Positions 21,749 to 32,706 of a DNA stretch of 64,000 nucleotides are shown here, piece by piece; the stretch's first letter is position 1, and each line of letters starts with the position of its first letter. The notes below the pieces were generated by a model. That model ran no database searches. It was not told the origin of the DNA and saw nothing but the letters and a program-made list of their open reading frames with translations. The position numbers were made by a program, and so were the translations under genes. Source of the DNA: Adiantum capillus-veneris (taxonomy: Eukaryota > Streptophyta > Polypodiopsida > Polypodiales > Pteridaceae); contig CM043971.1 in assembly GCA_014529385.2 (NCBI GenBank), forward strand, positions 52,863,209 through 52,927,208, given 5' to 3'.

Positions 21749-22988
21749 GGCGACTTGCTTGAGCTGTTTTTGCATGTTGTTTATTCCCCACTTTGGTTTT
21801 GTTTTTTACCTTTGACAATATCGGTCATGCTATAGTCTTTCATATCCCTTAGACCATGATTTTGATGGCGTTGAGACATTTACAAGTTTTCCCAAATACC
21901 AGTTAAAATATCTTTTCCGGGGTTGCAAGCAAATCCAGGTTTCGATATGCTTCAGCAGTTTGGATTTGTTTTTGGCACATCTTTTGCTAGTTCAGTAAAA
22001 CAAGGCAAATGTGTTTCTGCCACCGTGCAAGATCGGGTCAAATAGTGGTAGTCAGGAAGTCAACTACCATCTCACCCATTTGGGAACCCATTCTATAGCA
22101 AACAATGTTGCATCAGGCAGTTCATCTCTCACTCCGATGGGTTCTTTTCCTCTAGTACTCCTTGACAAATGATTGGATGATCGGCATTTTGGTGTTGTCC
22201 CTTGTTGGATTGCTATCACAAACTAGCGCACAGTCCTTCTTGTAGCACTTGGCTTGTTGACTAGATGTAGGAGAGCTTGGTGATATACATAAGAGATAAA
22301 ACTTATTCGCCAATTAGTAGTGAACGAAATTTTTTCACCACATAGATCAGTGATAAGCCCTCTCTTTCCGTGGTGGTGTAGTTCTTCTTTGCTTGCTTCA
22401 TTTGGTGGCTCACATAAGCGGTTTGATGGTGGCACCCTCCATACTTTGCATAGTGCATTTCTTATGAAAGAATTTGCACTCAGCAGATCTCGGTCACAAG
22501 CAAGCCAAATGAATGCTTGCGATGTAACATGATGGGTCACCTTGTGAAAGATTGTAAGAGGGTGCCTTGGAGATAGTTTGGCCCTAGAGTGACTAGAGCC
22601 TTGACAGGTGGATGGCGGCATATATAGAGGATCCGGTGAGAGCAAGCATGTTAAGAGTTTTAGAGGTCCTCTCCCGGGTTTCTTCGACTAGATCTTTTGA
22701 GTGAGGGCTTCTTTGTGGCTGTGCCCGGTCTTGTGAGGCTTTTCTAGGTTCTACTATCTAGGCATGTGGGCCCTGGGGGAGTTTTTTTCAGATTTTACCT
22801 GGTCTGCCACTTTTGGCCTCTTTGCTGGGCGCCCTTTTTATTTGCAGTGACCCTCCAGATTCCCACATTGTATGGGTTGTTCAGTTTAGGATGTGGGCCT
22901 GACATTTATGTTCGGTTCCTATATAGGGAGAGGGGGCACAAATTGTTGAGAGTTTGCAGATGTAGGGCTTGAGCACTCTGTGTTTGTG
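21749..22988. other. Non-coding flank or intron of the host-gene candidate
   Basis: No ORF with recognisable domains apart from a lone zinc-knuckle remnant at 22514-22555. It could be intron, 3' flank, or a decayed transposon. The right edge is the element D LTR. Confidence 0.4.
22514..22555 (+). pseudogene. CCHC zinc-knuckle remnant
   Basis: A plus frame reads CLRCNMMGHLVKDC, a perfect C-x2-C-x4-H-x4-C knuckle as in retroelement Gag or LINE ORF1 proteins. Flanking codons are soon interrupted by stops. The source element is not identified. Confidence 0.45.
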
Positions 22989-23663
22989 TGTCACAAGACG
23001 GGCACCACGTGCCAATAGAAAAGAACAGATTGAACAGACTTTGAGCACTTCAATAACAACTGAACTGAGAGAGAGACGACACAATATGGAGTGGCGGAAT
23101 TTCACCCCAGAGAGTATTGGCCCCAAACCTTGGCGCCCCTTTCGGTATTTCTTTATATTGCATCAACACAGTACAAGCCGGTACTCCAGATTCTGCACCT
23201 TCTCCAGGAAGCATGCTAGAGAATGAGCCCTTAGCACATATTTAAATGCCCTTGGCCTATGAAAAGCAGTTTACATGAAAAGCCTTCAAACTAAAAAGCT
23301 TCTGGTCCAAAAGCAATGCCAAAAAGCTGCCAGCGTAAATCACGAAATTTCGTACAACTGCCACATCAGCACTATTAGCGTGTTTTGCGGAAATCTGCCA
23401 CGTCAGCACTGTTAGCATGAAACGTGGAAATCGGTACAGTTTTGCCACGTCATCATGTTAGCGCAATTTCCAGATTTGTGTGTGTGTGGGTCTTGCTTTA
23501 GTTTAATCCTTTATGTCACTTGGGGCCCCATCGGACGGGGTCCCCATAAGTTGGTAGGACTTCTTCTTCTGTTACTTGTTCTTCTTAGGGTTTAGGCCCC
23601 TCCGCCGGCATCTGCAAGTTGGCTCCATTCTTCAAGGCTTTGACACGTCAGCAGTTTGTGACA
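22989..23663 (-). repeat. 3' LTR of element D (675 bp)
   Basis: Plus-strand termini are TGTCACAAG and TTTGTGACA. It carries the shared LTR block at 23116-23153 and a TTAGGGTTTAGG telo-box-like motif near the U3 end. The other copy is 32707-33384. Confidence 0.85.
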
Positions 23664-23701
23664 TCTCCCCTTCTTGAAAGAGAGTAATCGTCCGCGATTA
23701 C
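23664..23701 (-). other. Polypurine tract and hairpin of element D
   Basis: The minus strand reads AAGAAGGGGAGA against the LTR (23664-23675). Eight bases upstream is a perfect 7-bp hairpin GTAATCG / CGATTAC with loop CGGA (23684-23701). Confidence 0.75.
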
Positions 23702-24412
23702 AGCATATCTGCAAAACAACTCAAGTTAGCTTAAAAATTTCCGAGAGACAATCAGTTGGCTCTTTTTGTTAAGGAGTTAGCTTCTCCTTTCAGCTCTTTT
23801 GATCAAGGAGTTGGCTTCTCCTTTTGTTCAGATTGGAACTCTTGATATTCCGGCGTAGTAAAATTAGTCAATCACACCCCGATCGCACTGATCTTCCAGG
23901 GTGTCTTGATGCACTAATATTACATACCCAAGCAATCTCATCCAATTAGGAATATTCAATGGTTGGCACATCACACTGCAACTCAAATGCTCACATATGC
24001 ATGTTACAAGACATAGAAACATAAAGTCGTCGATGAACACTCCTCCCGCATAACCTAACAAGGTCCGGGCCAGGAGATATTCAATGACTCCCTCATCACT
24101 CCTCCCGCATAACCTAAAAAGGTCCGGGCCGGGAGATATAGAGGCCTTTTACAACCAAACGTCCCCAAACCGCAGCCTGCGTCGTTTGGAGGTGCTGAGA
24201 GTAACCACTGCTCAGACTTCTTAATACTCCATCCAGATCCAGGCCAGGAGTCACAAGAACACTTTTCAATCATTCAATACTCCCCCTGCAAATAACCACA
24301 GGGGTCCGGGCCATGAGTATGAACAAGCATTCTCAAACATCATTTCTCACTAGTAAAATCACCAATCATTTAAACCACTATTAAAACCAAAGTCAAACAA
24401 TTCAAATCGGCA
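23702..24412 (-). other. 3' non-coding region of element D with hairpin-forming repeats
   Basis: Two copies of a 38-bp unit start at 24039 and 24098 (period 59). Weaker copies occur around 24226-24252 and 24279-24317. Each pairs an ACTCC-type left arm with a GGAG-type right arm around a GGTCCGGGCC-like segment. No ORF is seen. Confidence 0.6.
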
Positions 24413-25004
24413 TCAAGACAAGTTCAAAACAAATACCATCCATTTTAAACAAATTTTCAAACAATACTTTCTAGCTATAAAGAAAAACAAGTAATGGTTC
24501 GGTTCGGAACCTTGGAGAGTCGCATCATTCTTGTCGTGCCAAGGCATGCACAAGAGAACGTCGCAATTGCCCAACTTCATGATGTGGAAATCAGCTTTTC
24601 CATGATAATCTTGAATAATCATTGGAAGAGCACCAATGAGCGGTACCGCTTTCTGAGTTTGCCCCGTGGCTAGCTCAGCTTCAATTTCTCCACCCTCTAC
24701 ATCATAATCAAAGTGCATCTGCTTTAAGAATTCTGGATAGATGAAGTTCTCTGTAGCTCCGAGGTCAAAGAAAATAAGGGCTTTGAAGCCATTGACTTTG
24801 CCATATGCTCGACACAATTCATTTGTACTCTCAAGGCGTTTGCCATAAATATCAGGAACTAGTCCAATAGTGGGTCTAGCTCTCTTAGCAGGAGGTGGCG
24901 CTAGGGTTCCGTCGACCGTTGGTGCGTGCGCCGGCTCCTCTGGTCTATCAGTGTGTTTAGGACAACTAGAATGATTATGCCCTGTTTGAAAGCATCGAAA
25001 GCAT
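24413..25004 (-). pseudogene. Zinc knuckle and aspartic protease of element D
   Basis: A knuckle CFRCFQTGHNHSSC (C-x2-C-x4-H-x4-C) is readable at about 24961-25004. The 134-residue protease ORF 24413-24817 follows, with LIFFDLGATENFI: the catalytic D-S/T-G-A triad reads D-L-G-A, so the key Ser/Thr is lost. DVLLCMPWHDK replaces the usual DVLLGxPW. The protein ends in non-domain sequence and no reverse transcriptase follows. Likely inactive. Confidence 0.7.
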
Positions 25005-25112
25005 TAGCCTTCTTGTAGTAAGGTGTCTCGTTGTTGAGGCATCAAACGAGGCCTTTGTGGTTGATTTTCACGAGACTCTCGAGAATTTGTTCGTTGTTGC
25101 CGAGAGTTGTGG

Positions 25113-25848
25113 TTAGTGGCCGGAGATTGTTCTGTGGTAAACTCTAGCTTGCATGGTAGAGACTTGCTTGGATAGAAAATATTCCTGTAATGGTGATGGT
25201 AGTTCAATGGTGTATCGCTCGCATTGGGCCTTCAAGGGAACAAATCTAAAGGACACCGAAAGGTACACGTCGAGAAACCTTTGGTTATATTCGTCCATGG
25301 TTTCGGTGGCAAGCATTTTCAAGTTGCCCCACTCTGCCAAAATCCGTACTTCAAACATAGAAGTCATGTAACTACGTGCAAAAACTGTCTTGAAAGCTTG
25401 CCAGGTCCTTGGAGCATGCGGTTGTGTTGCGATTGAACTCCACCATCGCATAGCATTATCTTTAAGAAACCCCGCTGCTCAAGAAATCTTGGATTCTTTT
25501 GTATAGTTCCCCAAAGCATAGATGTTGTCGAATTGCTGTAGAAACTGCAATGCTTTCTTGCGATCTTTCACCCTAGAAAAAGTGAAAAATTTGACTGTCG
25601 AGCCGCCATCTTTGAAATCTTTGGGTTGGTTAGGTGCATATCCCGGGTATGGATAATAAGGGTATCCATATGGGCTCCAACCATTGTAGCCTGGTGGCAA
25701 TGGCGGTGGCACTGGATCAGGGTCAGGATCAGGGTCAGATGGTTGCACCATATTTCTGAAAACTCCCCCGATCGGAAAAGATGGCTAAGAAAGTTGCCAG
25801 TTGGAAGCTCTCATACTTTCTGATGCCGGAGGAGGAGGTACCACCTGA
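25113..25848 (-). pseudogene. gag of element D (main part)
   Basis: A capsid domain with FLQQFDNIYALG, AMRWWSSIA, TWQAFKTVFARSY and MDEYNQRFLD follows a Pro/Tyr-rich N-terminal region with a DPDPDPDP run. In-frame stops occur near 25478 and 25795. The N-terminal part of the same gene lies across C1 at 32366-32499, in register once the duplicated CCTGA is counted once. Confidence 0.75.
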
Positions 25849-26417
25849 TGTAACAGACTTGGACACTCCAAGTCAAGAATCAACCGCGACAGCACCAAAT
25901 AACCACTTCAAAACAATTCACAGATCACAATAGATTTGCACTGGCCCGGCGGAGTTCCGTGCCTAGAGATATTGGCCCCAAAGACTGGCGCCCCTTTCGG
26001 TATTTCTTTTTATATTAATCAGATCAAAGTACAAGAGAGTGGCTAGGGTTTCACTCTCAGACTCTGTGTCCAGATGCTCTGAGAAGTGAAGCCCTCACCA
26101 CTTATTTAAAGGTTACAAGGGATTCCTAAAAGCAGAGCCCCAAAAGCTTGAAAACAAAAGCAGATTCTCTCTCTCTCAATGAGAGTTAGTAAAAAGCAAG
26201 TTCTCTTTTTCTCTTTCTTTCTCCCAAATCAAAGCGAAAAGCTGAGATTTGCGTCGCTAAAAATTTCCCCAATTTCCCCCTTTTTTTCGTGTAAATAATC
26301 CGCCTCCGTGATTTCCAGAAATTAGGGTTTTTGGCAAAAATTAGGGTTTGCAAGAATTTTAGGGTTTCTTGCGAAAATTAGGGTTTTTGCTATCCGCCAC
26401 GTCATCACTTTGTGACA
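25849..26417 (-). repeat. 3' LTR of C1
   Basis: Plus-strand ends are TGTAACAGAC and TTTGTGACA. It contains four TTAGGGTTT telo-boxes (26332-26387) and the shared LTR block (25971-26008). Confidence 0.9.
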
Positions 26418-26456
26418 TACCCCCCTCTTGAAAGCATTGTAATCGACCGTGATTAC
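26418..26456 (-). other. Polypurine tract and hairpin of C1
   Basis: The minus strand reads AAGAGGGGGGTA (26418-26429). Nine bases upstream is a 6-bp hairpin GTAATC / GATTAC, with one lost closing pair and loop CGGT (26439-26456). Confidence 0.75.
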
Positions 26457-27003
26457 GCCTGCAAAACCGACAAAAGCCATAAACCGTCTTAGCAGACGCT
26501 GACTGTTAGTACCTACGTACTAGGAACACACATCTAGCACATGTACAAAATCGACAGTCACATCACACGACATCACAGGACATCACATGACATTCAACAT
26601 TCATTCGGATCTTAGACCATGATTTATCGGCAATGTAGCTAGCAATCACATCTAGGTCCAATCGGGACCTCATCGATGTCCGATTGACTAACCCCTATTG
26701 CAACAATGTCTATTCGAGATCAATCAGACCAAAATGCTGCAGTCATTTCGTCTATCAGTTCCTGCACTCACAAGAAGTCAAGAACAAATCAGTATCATAA
26801 TCAGGAATTCCATTTCATAAAGTCATCCAGCTGAATACTGTCAGCTCTCAGTATCCCTGAAGCTCAAAGAGACATCAGTGACTTTAGTATCAAAATCGAG
26901 GCATCTGTTGACAAAGGAGCGGAGTAACTCCCCTCTTGTGCATCCCACTGCACCAGATCTTCGGCCAAGATGAGTTTCTGGGTTCCGTTTGGAGTAGACT
27001 ATG
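26457..27003 (-). other. 3' untranslated region of C1
   Basis: Non-coding. It contains a short tandem of ACATCACA-like units (26555-26600) and the block with GGAGTAACTCC (around 26932) that recurs in C2 and G. Confidence 0.6.
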
Positions 27004-28258
27004 CTAAACCAAAACATCGAGGTAAAGTTTCACAATCTGAGGAGTATCTGCTAGGTCCTCCTCCTCCATCCACTTCGCATCAAGTGCAGGATAATTCTTG
27101 AACATAACCAAGAACCGCCTTCGGACTTTACCCTTATTCTTCGTATCCTTATGTGCCAAAATCTGTTCAGGAACAAGGATCTCCTCGTTTTCTTCCACTT
27201 CAGGTTGCTCATCAGGCTCCCCATCATCAGGCACATCACCTTTAAAAGGTTTCAAGAGATTCACATGAAATTCATTGTGAATCCTCCAAGTATCTGGCAG
27301 TTTCAGTCGGAAGGAGACTTCATTTATCTTTTCAGTAATCTGGAAAGGGCCGTAGTATCGCATACTAAGCTTTGGAAAAAGCCTCTCCTTTCCCTTTTTC
27401 TTTCGTAGGCGTGCCTTCTCAAAACGTAAGAGCACCCAATCATCCTCCTTCAATTTCATGTCGCGACGATGGCGATCCGCTGCCTTTTTCTGTCGTTCTT
27501 GAGACTTCTACAAAGTCTCGCGAACCTTGGCAAAAGCCGTATCCAGATCTCGCGTATATTCATCCGCTTCAAAGATCTTATCGTTCGTGCTCAGGAAGGG
27601 TGGAACCTTCGCAGCACCTTCAACAATCTCAAATGGCGCCTTCCCCGTCGACGAGTGTATCGTGTTATTGTAGGCAAATTCCACCAAAGGTAAATATCTT
27701 TCCCATTGAGTCTTCTGATCTGAGATATAAGACTTCAATAAATCTAGAACCACTGAATTGGCAATCTTGGATTGCCCGTCAGTCTGCGGGTGGAACGATG
27801 ACGAGAACTGCAACCGTGTGCCAATGTTCTCCAAAATTGCCTTCCAAAACAAACACGTAAATCTGGAGTCTCTGTCGGAGACAATCGTCTCAGACGTGCC
27901 ATGTAATCGGAAAATCATCGTGATCTTTCTGTGTTCTCGGGAGATCAAAAATGAAATCCATTGCAATACTTTCCCAGGGGTGGGTGGGTATGGGTAAAGG
28001 CTGTAACAATCCCTGTGCCTTATGCCTGTCAAACTTGACCTTCTGGCATACCAAGCAACTGCGCACAAACTCTTCCACATCCTTTTTGAGTCTCGGCCCA
28101 AAGAAATATCTCTCTACCCCTTTCATGGTGGTAGCAATGCCGCAGTGACCCGTAAAAGGTGGACAATGGCATTCAGTCATAACCTTTTCCGTCAATGGCT
28201 GTGTAACGCACAACATAGTTTTTTTCATCAAGTAGCCTTCCCGAAGGGAGTATCCAGC
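27004..28258 (-). pseudogene. Integrase and chromodomain-like tail of C1, core deleted
   Basis: The zinc module and MDFIFDLPRTQ (first catalytic Asp) lie upstream in the 27890-29071 frame. The sequence then jumps to IFRLHGTSETIVSDRD (second Asp) in another frame. About 100 bp between them, present in J, are missing. The core continues through QTDGQS to a YYGPFQI segment and a chromodomain-like [18 protein letters not shown] tail ending at 27004. Catalytically dead. C2 has the same junction. Confidence 0.85.
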
Positions 28259-29640
28259 TACCGTCTCCCCATCCCGTATCCGTGTGAAAATATCTGCAAA
28301 ATCTGTATCTGTGGCATACTGATCGACCATATCCTCGAAGCTCCTATGATGTATCGCGGAAACAGCCAGAAACAACAGTTTCCGAGACAAAGCATCTGCC
28401 ACCACATTCTTCTGTCCCTGCACATGGACAATCTGAAAGTGGAACTGTGACAAGATGTTCGCCCACCGCATCTGCTTTTCCGAAAGCTGCTTCTGTGACA
28501 AGAAGTAGCGCAAACTCTGATGGTCTGTAAAGACAGTAAAATCCGCTTTGAGTAGGTAATTCCGCCACTGAGTAAGAGCATGGATAGCCACCAAAAGCTC
28601 TTTCTCATAAATCTGTGCTGTCATCTCCGGCCTAGAGAACAAACGGCTCTCGTAAGCTATGACATGGCCTTCTTGCATCAAGACCGCACCCAGACTACGA
28701 CCACAAGCATCACAATATACTTCAAATGACTTCTGCGAGTCCGGCAAGGTCAAAATAGGTCCCGTAGTCAATTTCTCTTTCAATGTTTGAAAGGCAGTCA
28801 CCTCTGTGGGTCCCCACGAAAAAGGTACTCCTTTCTGTGTCAAGGTATGCAAAGGGGAAGCAACCTCTGCAAACTTTCGTATGAACCGCCTGTAGTACGA
28901 ACACAATCCCAAGAAGCTTCTAACTTCATGGACATTCCTCAAATCGGGCCAATCACGGATAGTCTCTATCTTGGCCGGGTCCATTTGCACTCCTGCTGCT
29001 GCTGACACAATGTGTCCCAAAAAAGTGTATCTCTGGTAGGAAAAATTCACTTTTCTTTTTGCATTAATCACTAACGTGTGATCTCGTAATGCCTGAAAGA
29101 CTTGAAGCAGATGATCTGTTCTGCCTCATTCTTGGAGAAAACAATGATGTCGTCAAAGAAAGTGCCAACAAATAGCCTGTACTCTCGAAAAATCCTGTCC
29201 ATCATCCGGTTAAATGTCGCAGGAGCATTGGTTAAGCCAATAGGCATCACCAAAAACTCAAATAACCCAAAAGTCGTCCGAAAAGCAGTCTTGTAGACAT
29301 CTCCTGGGGCTATCCTGATCTGATGATATCCACTCTTCAAGTCAATCCTGCTAAAGCACGAGGATCCCTGTAACCTGTCAAGTATATCATCGATCCTAGG
29401 AATCGGAAATCTGTTCTTGATGGTGATTTTGTTGAGAGCGCTATAATCGATGCACATTCTCCAAGATCTATCTTTCTTCAAAACCAACAACACTGGAGAG
29501 CAATACAGTGAAGTACTAGGCTGGACAGGACCCTTTTCTAAGAGGTCTTTCACTGGGTTCATAATCTTTTCATTTTGTACTCAGCTCACATGGAAGTTGG
29601 CCGATTCGGTGGCGTGCTTCCAGGTATCAGATCAATGGTT
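28259..29640 (-). pseudogene. Reverse transcriptase and RNase H of C1
   Basis: Reverse transcriptase motifs [34 protein letters not shown] and [10 protein letters not shown]-like text are readable in 29071-29562. The active site reads [11 protein letters not shown], with Phe where YxDD has Tyr. A frameshift near 29085 leads into the connection (FLGHIVSAAAGVQMDPAK) and an RNase H with FEVYCDACGRSLGAVLMQEG and TDHQSLRYF. Not continuous with gag. Confidence 0.85.
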
Positions 29641-31733
29641 TGATCTTCAGGCCCTCTGAAAAGCAATCGGCATGAGTGTGGAGAAAAATCTTGGCATTCT
29701 TTTGATCAGGTCAAAACATATTCAACCTTTATCCATCGTTCAGTTCTCTTCCAAAAGAATGAGTAAGAAACTGAAGTTCATCAAGTACAATCTCTAAGCC
29801 CTTCATTTATCAAAGTCGCTTTCTCGGCCCGGTAGTCAACCACGGCGTAGTTCTTGTGGTACCAAGGGATCCTGAGTAGAACGTCACTCGTGTGCCCTGA
29901 ACACCCCTGTCATTGCAAATGAAGTTTGCCAATGCTCGGTGTAATGGCAACATCCCATCCGGGTGCCAGTCGAACTCCCTCCGCCTGTGGCGTCAGTCTG
30001 TCGGGCATGATTCCCAAATCGAGCCGTCGATTCCAAGTGAAAAGAAGTTGACCTTGGCTCCTTCAAAAGAGCTTCCTGATCCTTCACTTTGCCCCAAAAG
30101 CGGCAAAGTTTGTACTTTCATTCATTAGATTCGATGTAGGTCCCACGCCATGTGGTACCAGTTTTGCTTTTCTATCTGCCTTTTCTGCCACATTCCTCAG
30201 CCGCTCTCGAACTCTCAGACCTGTCATTGTCTTTATCATTCTGTTCTCTCTGTGTCTTATTAGGGCACTTCGCGGAGATATGTCCATGTTCCCCGCATCC
30301 AAAGCACTTTCCCTCTCTGATGAAGCGAGCTCTCTCCTCAGGAGTAAGCTTGGGTCGTGCATTTTCTCTGGGTTGCTGTTTTTCTTTCTACTTCATTCCC
30401 AGAAGTCTGTTCGGCTCGTTGTGTCATGGCCTCATCTGTGGGGTAGGTCAGACTGCCAGAGTGAATGGCAAAGCCCCGCTTCGCATGACTCATCAACTCC
30501 TAAATAGAAGCTGACTTCTGTTCCAAGCAGTGATCTCGGATCTCTGTAGGTAGACCCAAGGTAAACCGCTCAATCTGCTCTCTGAACGAGATCTTCTTGA
30601 ATGAAGAGGCGGGTAGAAAAGAGCTCCAGAATCTTTCACAATAAGCATTGATTGTATCTTTCTTGGTCATCCGAAGATGGTTCCAAGCAGCTCGTACATC
30701 TCGTTCATATTCTTGCGTCAACCAAGAAGAAATAAAAAGCTTCTTAAATTTCAGCCATTTAACTGGCGCACTCTTGTTAAAAGAAGCGTGGACCACCAAG
30801 TACGAGCATTCCCCTTAAAATAAGAGGCAGCTCTCCGAATCTTGGAGTGCTCTGAATAGCGTCCTCCCGCGAAAGCGATGTCAAACTGCTGTATAAAAGA
30901 CAAAGCCTTCGAAGCATCAGAGTATCCCGAAAAAGTATCAAACTTAAGTGCTTGGCCACCTTTCTTAAACTCTCGGACTTTCTTGCTTTTATCTTCGAGA
31001 AAGTCATACTGGTTGGCTTTGTAAAAATTCTTCTTGTTCGCATAAAAGTTTCCGTTGTCAGAGTCTGAATTGTCCGTAGACAAGTCCTCTGTAGAAGTGT
31101 CACTCACTGGGCGAGACTTAGACTTCCTTGCCTTTTTCTTGCCCTTTCCGAAGCGTTGTTTCTTGCTTCGCTTTTTGCTTTTTCTGTCTTCTTTGCTCGA
31201 GTTTGAAGTTCTAGAAGAACTGTCAGAAGAAGAAGAAGAAGAAGAACTGGGTAGGCCTTCAAACTTGACGCGCTTCTTCAGTTTCTTTGCCTTGTCAAAT
31301 GTCGACCGACGACCCAAATATCCCGGGAAGTCAGTGCCTTTCTTTTGCTTTTTGCCGTGCTTTTTGCCTTTCTTTGCACGTCGAAAAGCTGAGCAATCCA
31401 TGCATCAATCACGTTCTCCAGTTCCTTCTCCGTATATTTCTTGGAGGCAGAAGATTTCTTGAGAGCGGGTTTCGAGAGTGGTGTTGTGGTTCTTTGCCAC
31501 TCCATCTGTACCTCTTCCAAAGAGGTCTGGTTCATATATTTTGCCATCTTTGGGTCCTTGGCAAAATTGAGCATCATCTTTGTTGCATCGTCGATCAATT
31601 GACGACGCTCCATCTCTTGGTGCTCCGCCTGAGTAGCCCGAGGCGGGCCATACTCTCTGTCTGAATCTTCGTTGTGGTCCCAGCTCGCATCTCCAGATGC
31701 AGAGGGAGTCGATTGATCATTGCCTGAAGCTAT
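29641..31733 (-). pseudogene. gag and protease of C1
   Basis: Gag is spread over three frames (31278-31733, 30751-31401, 30500-30799), with Lys- and Ser-rich linkers, a capsid core (ALSFIQQFDIAFAGGRYSEH, TWWSTLLL) and a knuckle CFGCGEHGHISAKC near 30261-30303. Protease survives as a VLLRIPWYHKNYAVVDY segment near 29850. The start codon aligned to the ATG of C2 reads ATA at 31731-31733. Confidence 0.75.
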
Positions 31734-31796
31734 AGGTGCCGTGGAAAAATAAATAAATTCGGGGATCGGATTTCCCGTAGAAGAGAAATCGGCCGT

Positions 31797-31808
31797 GCTC
31801 TGATACCA
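31797..31808 (-). other. Primer binding site of C1 (initiator Met tRNA)
   Basis: The minus strand reads TGGTATCAGAGC, the standard complement of the plant initiator tRNA 3' end, one base from the LTR. Confidence 0.9.
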
Positions 31809-31809
31809 C

Positions 31810-32360
31810 TGTAACAGGCTTGGACACTCCAAGTCAAGAATCAACCGCGACAGCACCAAATAACCACTTCAAAACAATTCACAGATCACAATAGATTTGC
31901 ACTGGCCCGGCGGAGTTCCGTGCCTAGAGATATTGGCCCCAAAGTCTGGCGCCCCTTTCGGTATTTCTTTTTATATTAATCAGATCAAAGTACAAGAGAG
32001 TGGCTAGGGTTTCACTCTCAGACTTTGCGTCCAGATGCTCTGAGAAGTGAAGCCCTCACCACTTATTTAAAGGTTACAAGGGATGCCCAAAAGCAGAGCC
32101 CCAAAAGCTTGAAAGCAAAAGCAGATTCTCTCTCTCTCTCAATGAGAGTCAGTAAAAAGCAAGTTCTCTTTTTCTCTTTCTTTCTCCCAAATCAAAGCGA
32201 AAAGCTGAGATTTGCGTCACTTTTTTTTTTGTGTAAATAATCCGCCTCCGCGATTTCCGGAAATTAGGGTTTTTGGTAGAAATTAGGGTTTTGCAGGAAT
32301 TTTAGGGTTTCTTGCGGAAATTAGGGTTTCTGCTATCCGCCACGTCATCACTTTGTGACA
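31810..32360 (-). repeat. 5' LTR of C1
   Basis: Ends TGTAACAGG and TTTGTGACA on the plus strand. It carries telo-boxes within 32264-32338 and the shared block at 31932-31969. The CCTGA duplication follows directly. Confidence 0.9.
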
Positions 32361-32365
32361 CCTGA

Positions 32366-32499
32366 GGCATCAGAGGGGGTAACATGTAGTTCAAAAATTG
32401 TTGAAAACTTTGCAGCATCGGAAGATTTTGTTGAGGATGCCGCGAAAGAACGTCGTGTAGTTCGTTGAGCAGAAAATGCAAATATTCTACTGAATCCAA
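32366..32499 (-). pseudogene. N-terminal piece of element D gag
   Basis: Begins at Met 32499; reads EYLHFLLNELHDVL and LPPLMPQV. It stops at the C1 insertion and continues in register at 25848. Confidence 0.65.
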
Positions 32500-32693
32500 G
32501 TCTTGGGTTCCTTATGGCTTATGCCCTGTAAGACAGAGCGATGAAGATAGGAGCGCTCCATGCGCGATGAAGTAAGGGTGGGAGTGCCTATTAAGTACGG
32601 GGTCAGGACCCGAAGATACTTCAAGTAAAATTCCAATAACTCTGTCTGCTCTTATGTAGGACCGGTATGCTTTCAGAAAAGCATACGCTTGAT

Positions 32694-32705
32694 GCTATGA
32701 TATTA
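32694..32705 (-). other. Decayed primer binding site of element D
   Basis: The minus strand reads TAATATCATAGC, matching TGGTATCAGAGC at 9 of 12 positions. It sits one base from the LTR, exactly as in C1. Confidence 0.6.
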
Positions 32706-32706
32706 C

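Larger units (their letters stand above)
25849..32360 (-). mobile_element. Element C1: Ty3 chromovirus, full length but defective
   Basis: LTRs of 569 bp (25849-26417) and 551 bp (31810-32360) are flanked by the exact 5-bp duplication CCTGA (25844-25848, 32361-32365). Minus-strand order is gag, knuckle, protease, reverse transcriptase, RNase H, integrase, chromodomain-like tail. It has many frameshifts and shares an integrase deletion with C2. It lies inside element D gag. Confidence 0.9.

Noticed and set aside
22223-22645. 140-codon minus ORF near the host-gene candidate
   Set aside because: No domain; overlaps the plus-strand zinc-knuckle remnant, which explains the sequence better.
31797-31808. 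tRNA-like 3' end sequences (also at 9738, 36413, 42322, 60484, 61824)
   Set aside because: Only 12-18 nt match tRNA and all lie beside LTRs, so they are primer binding sites, not tRNA genes.
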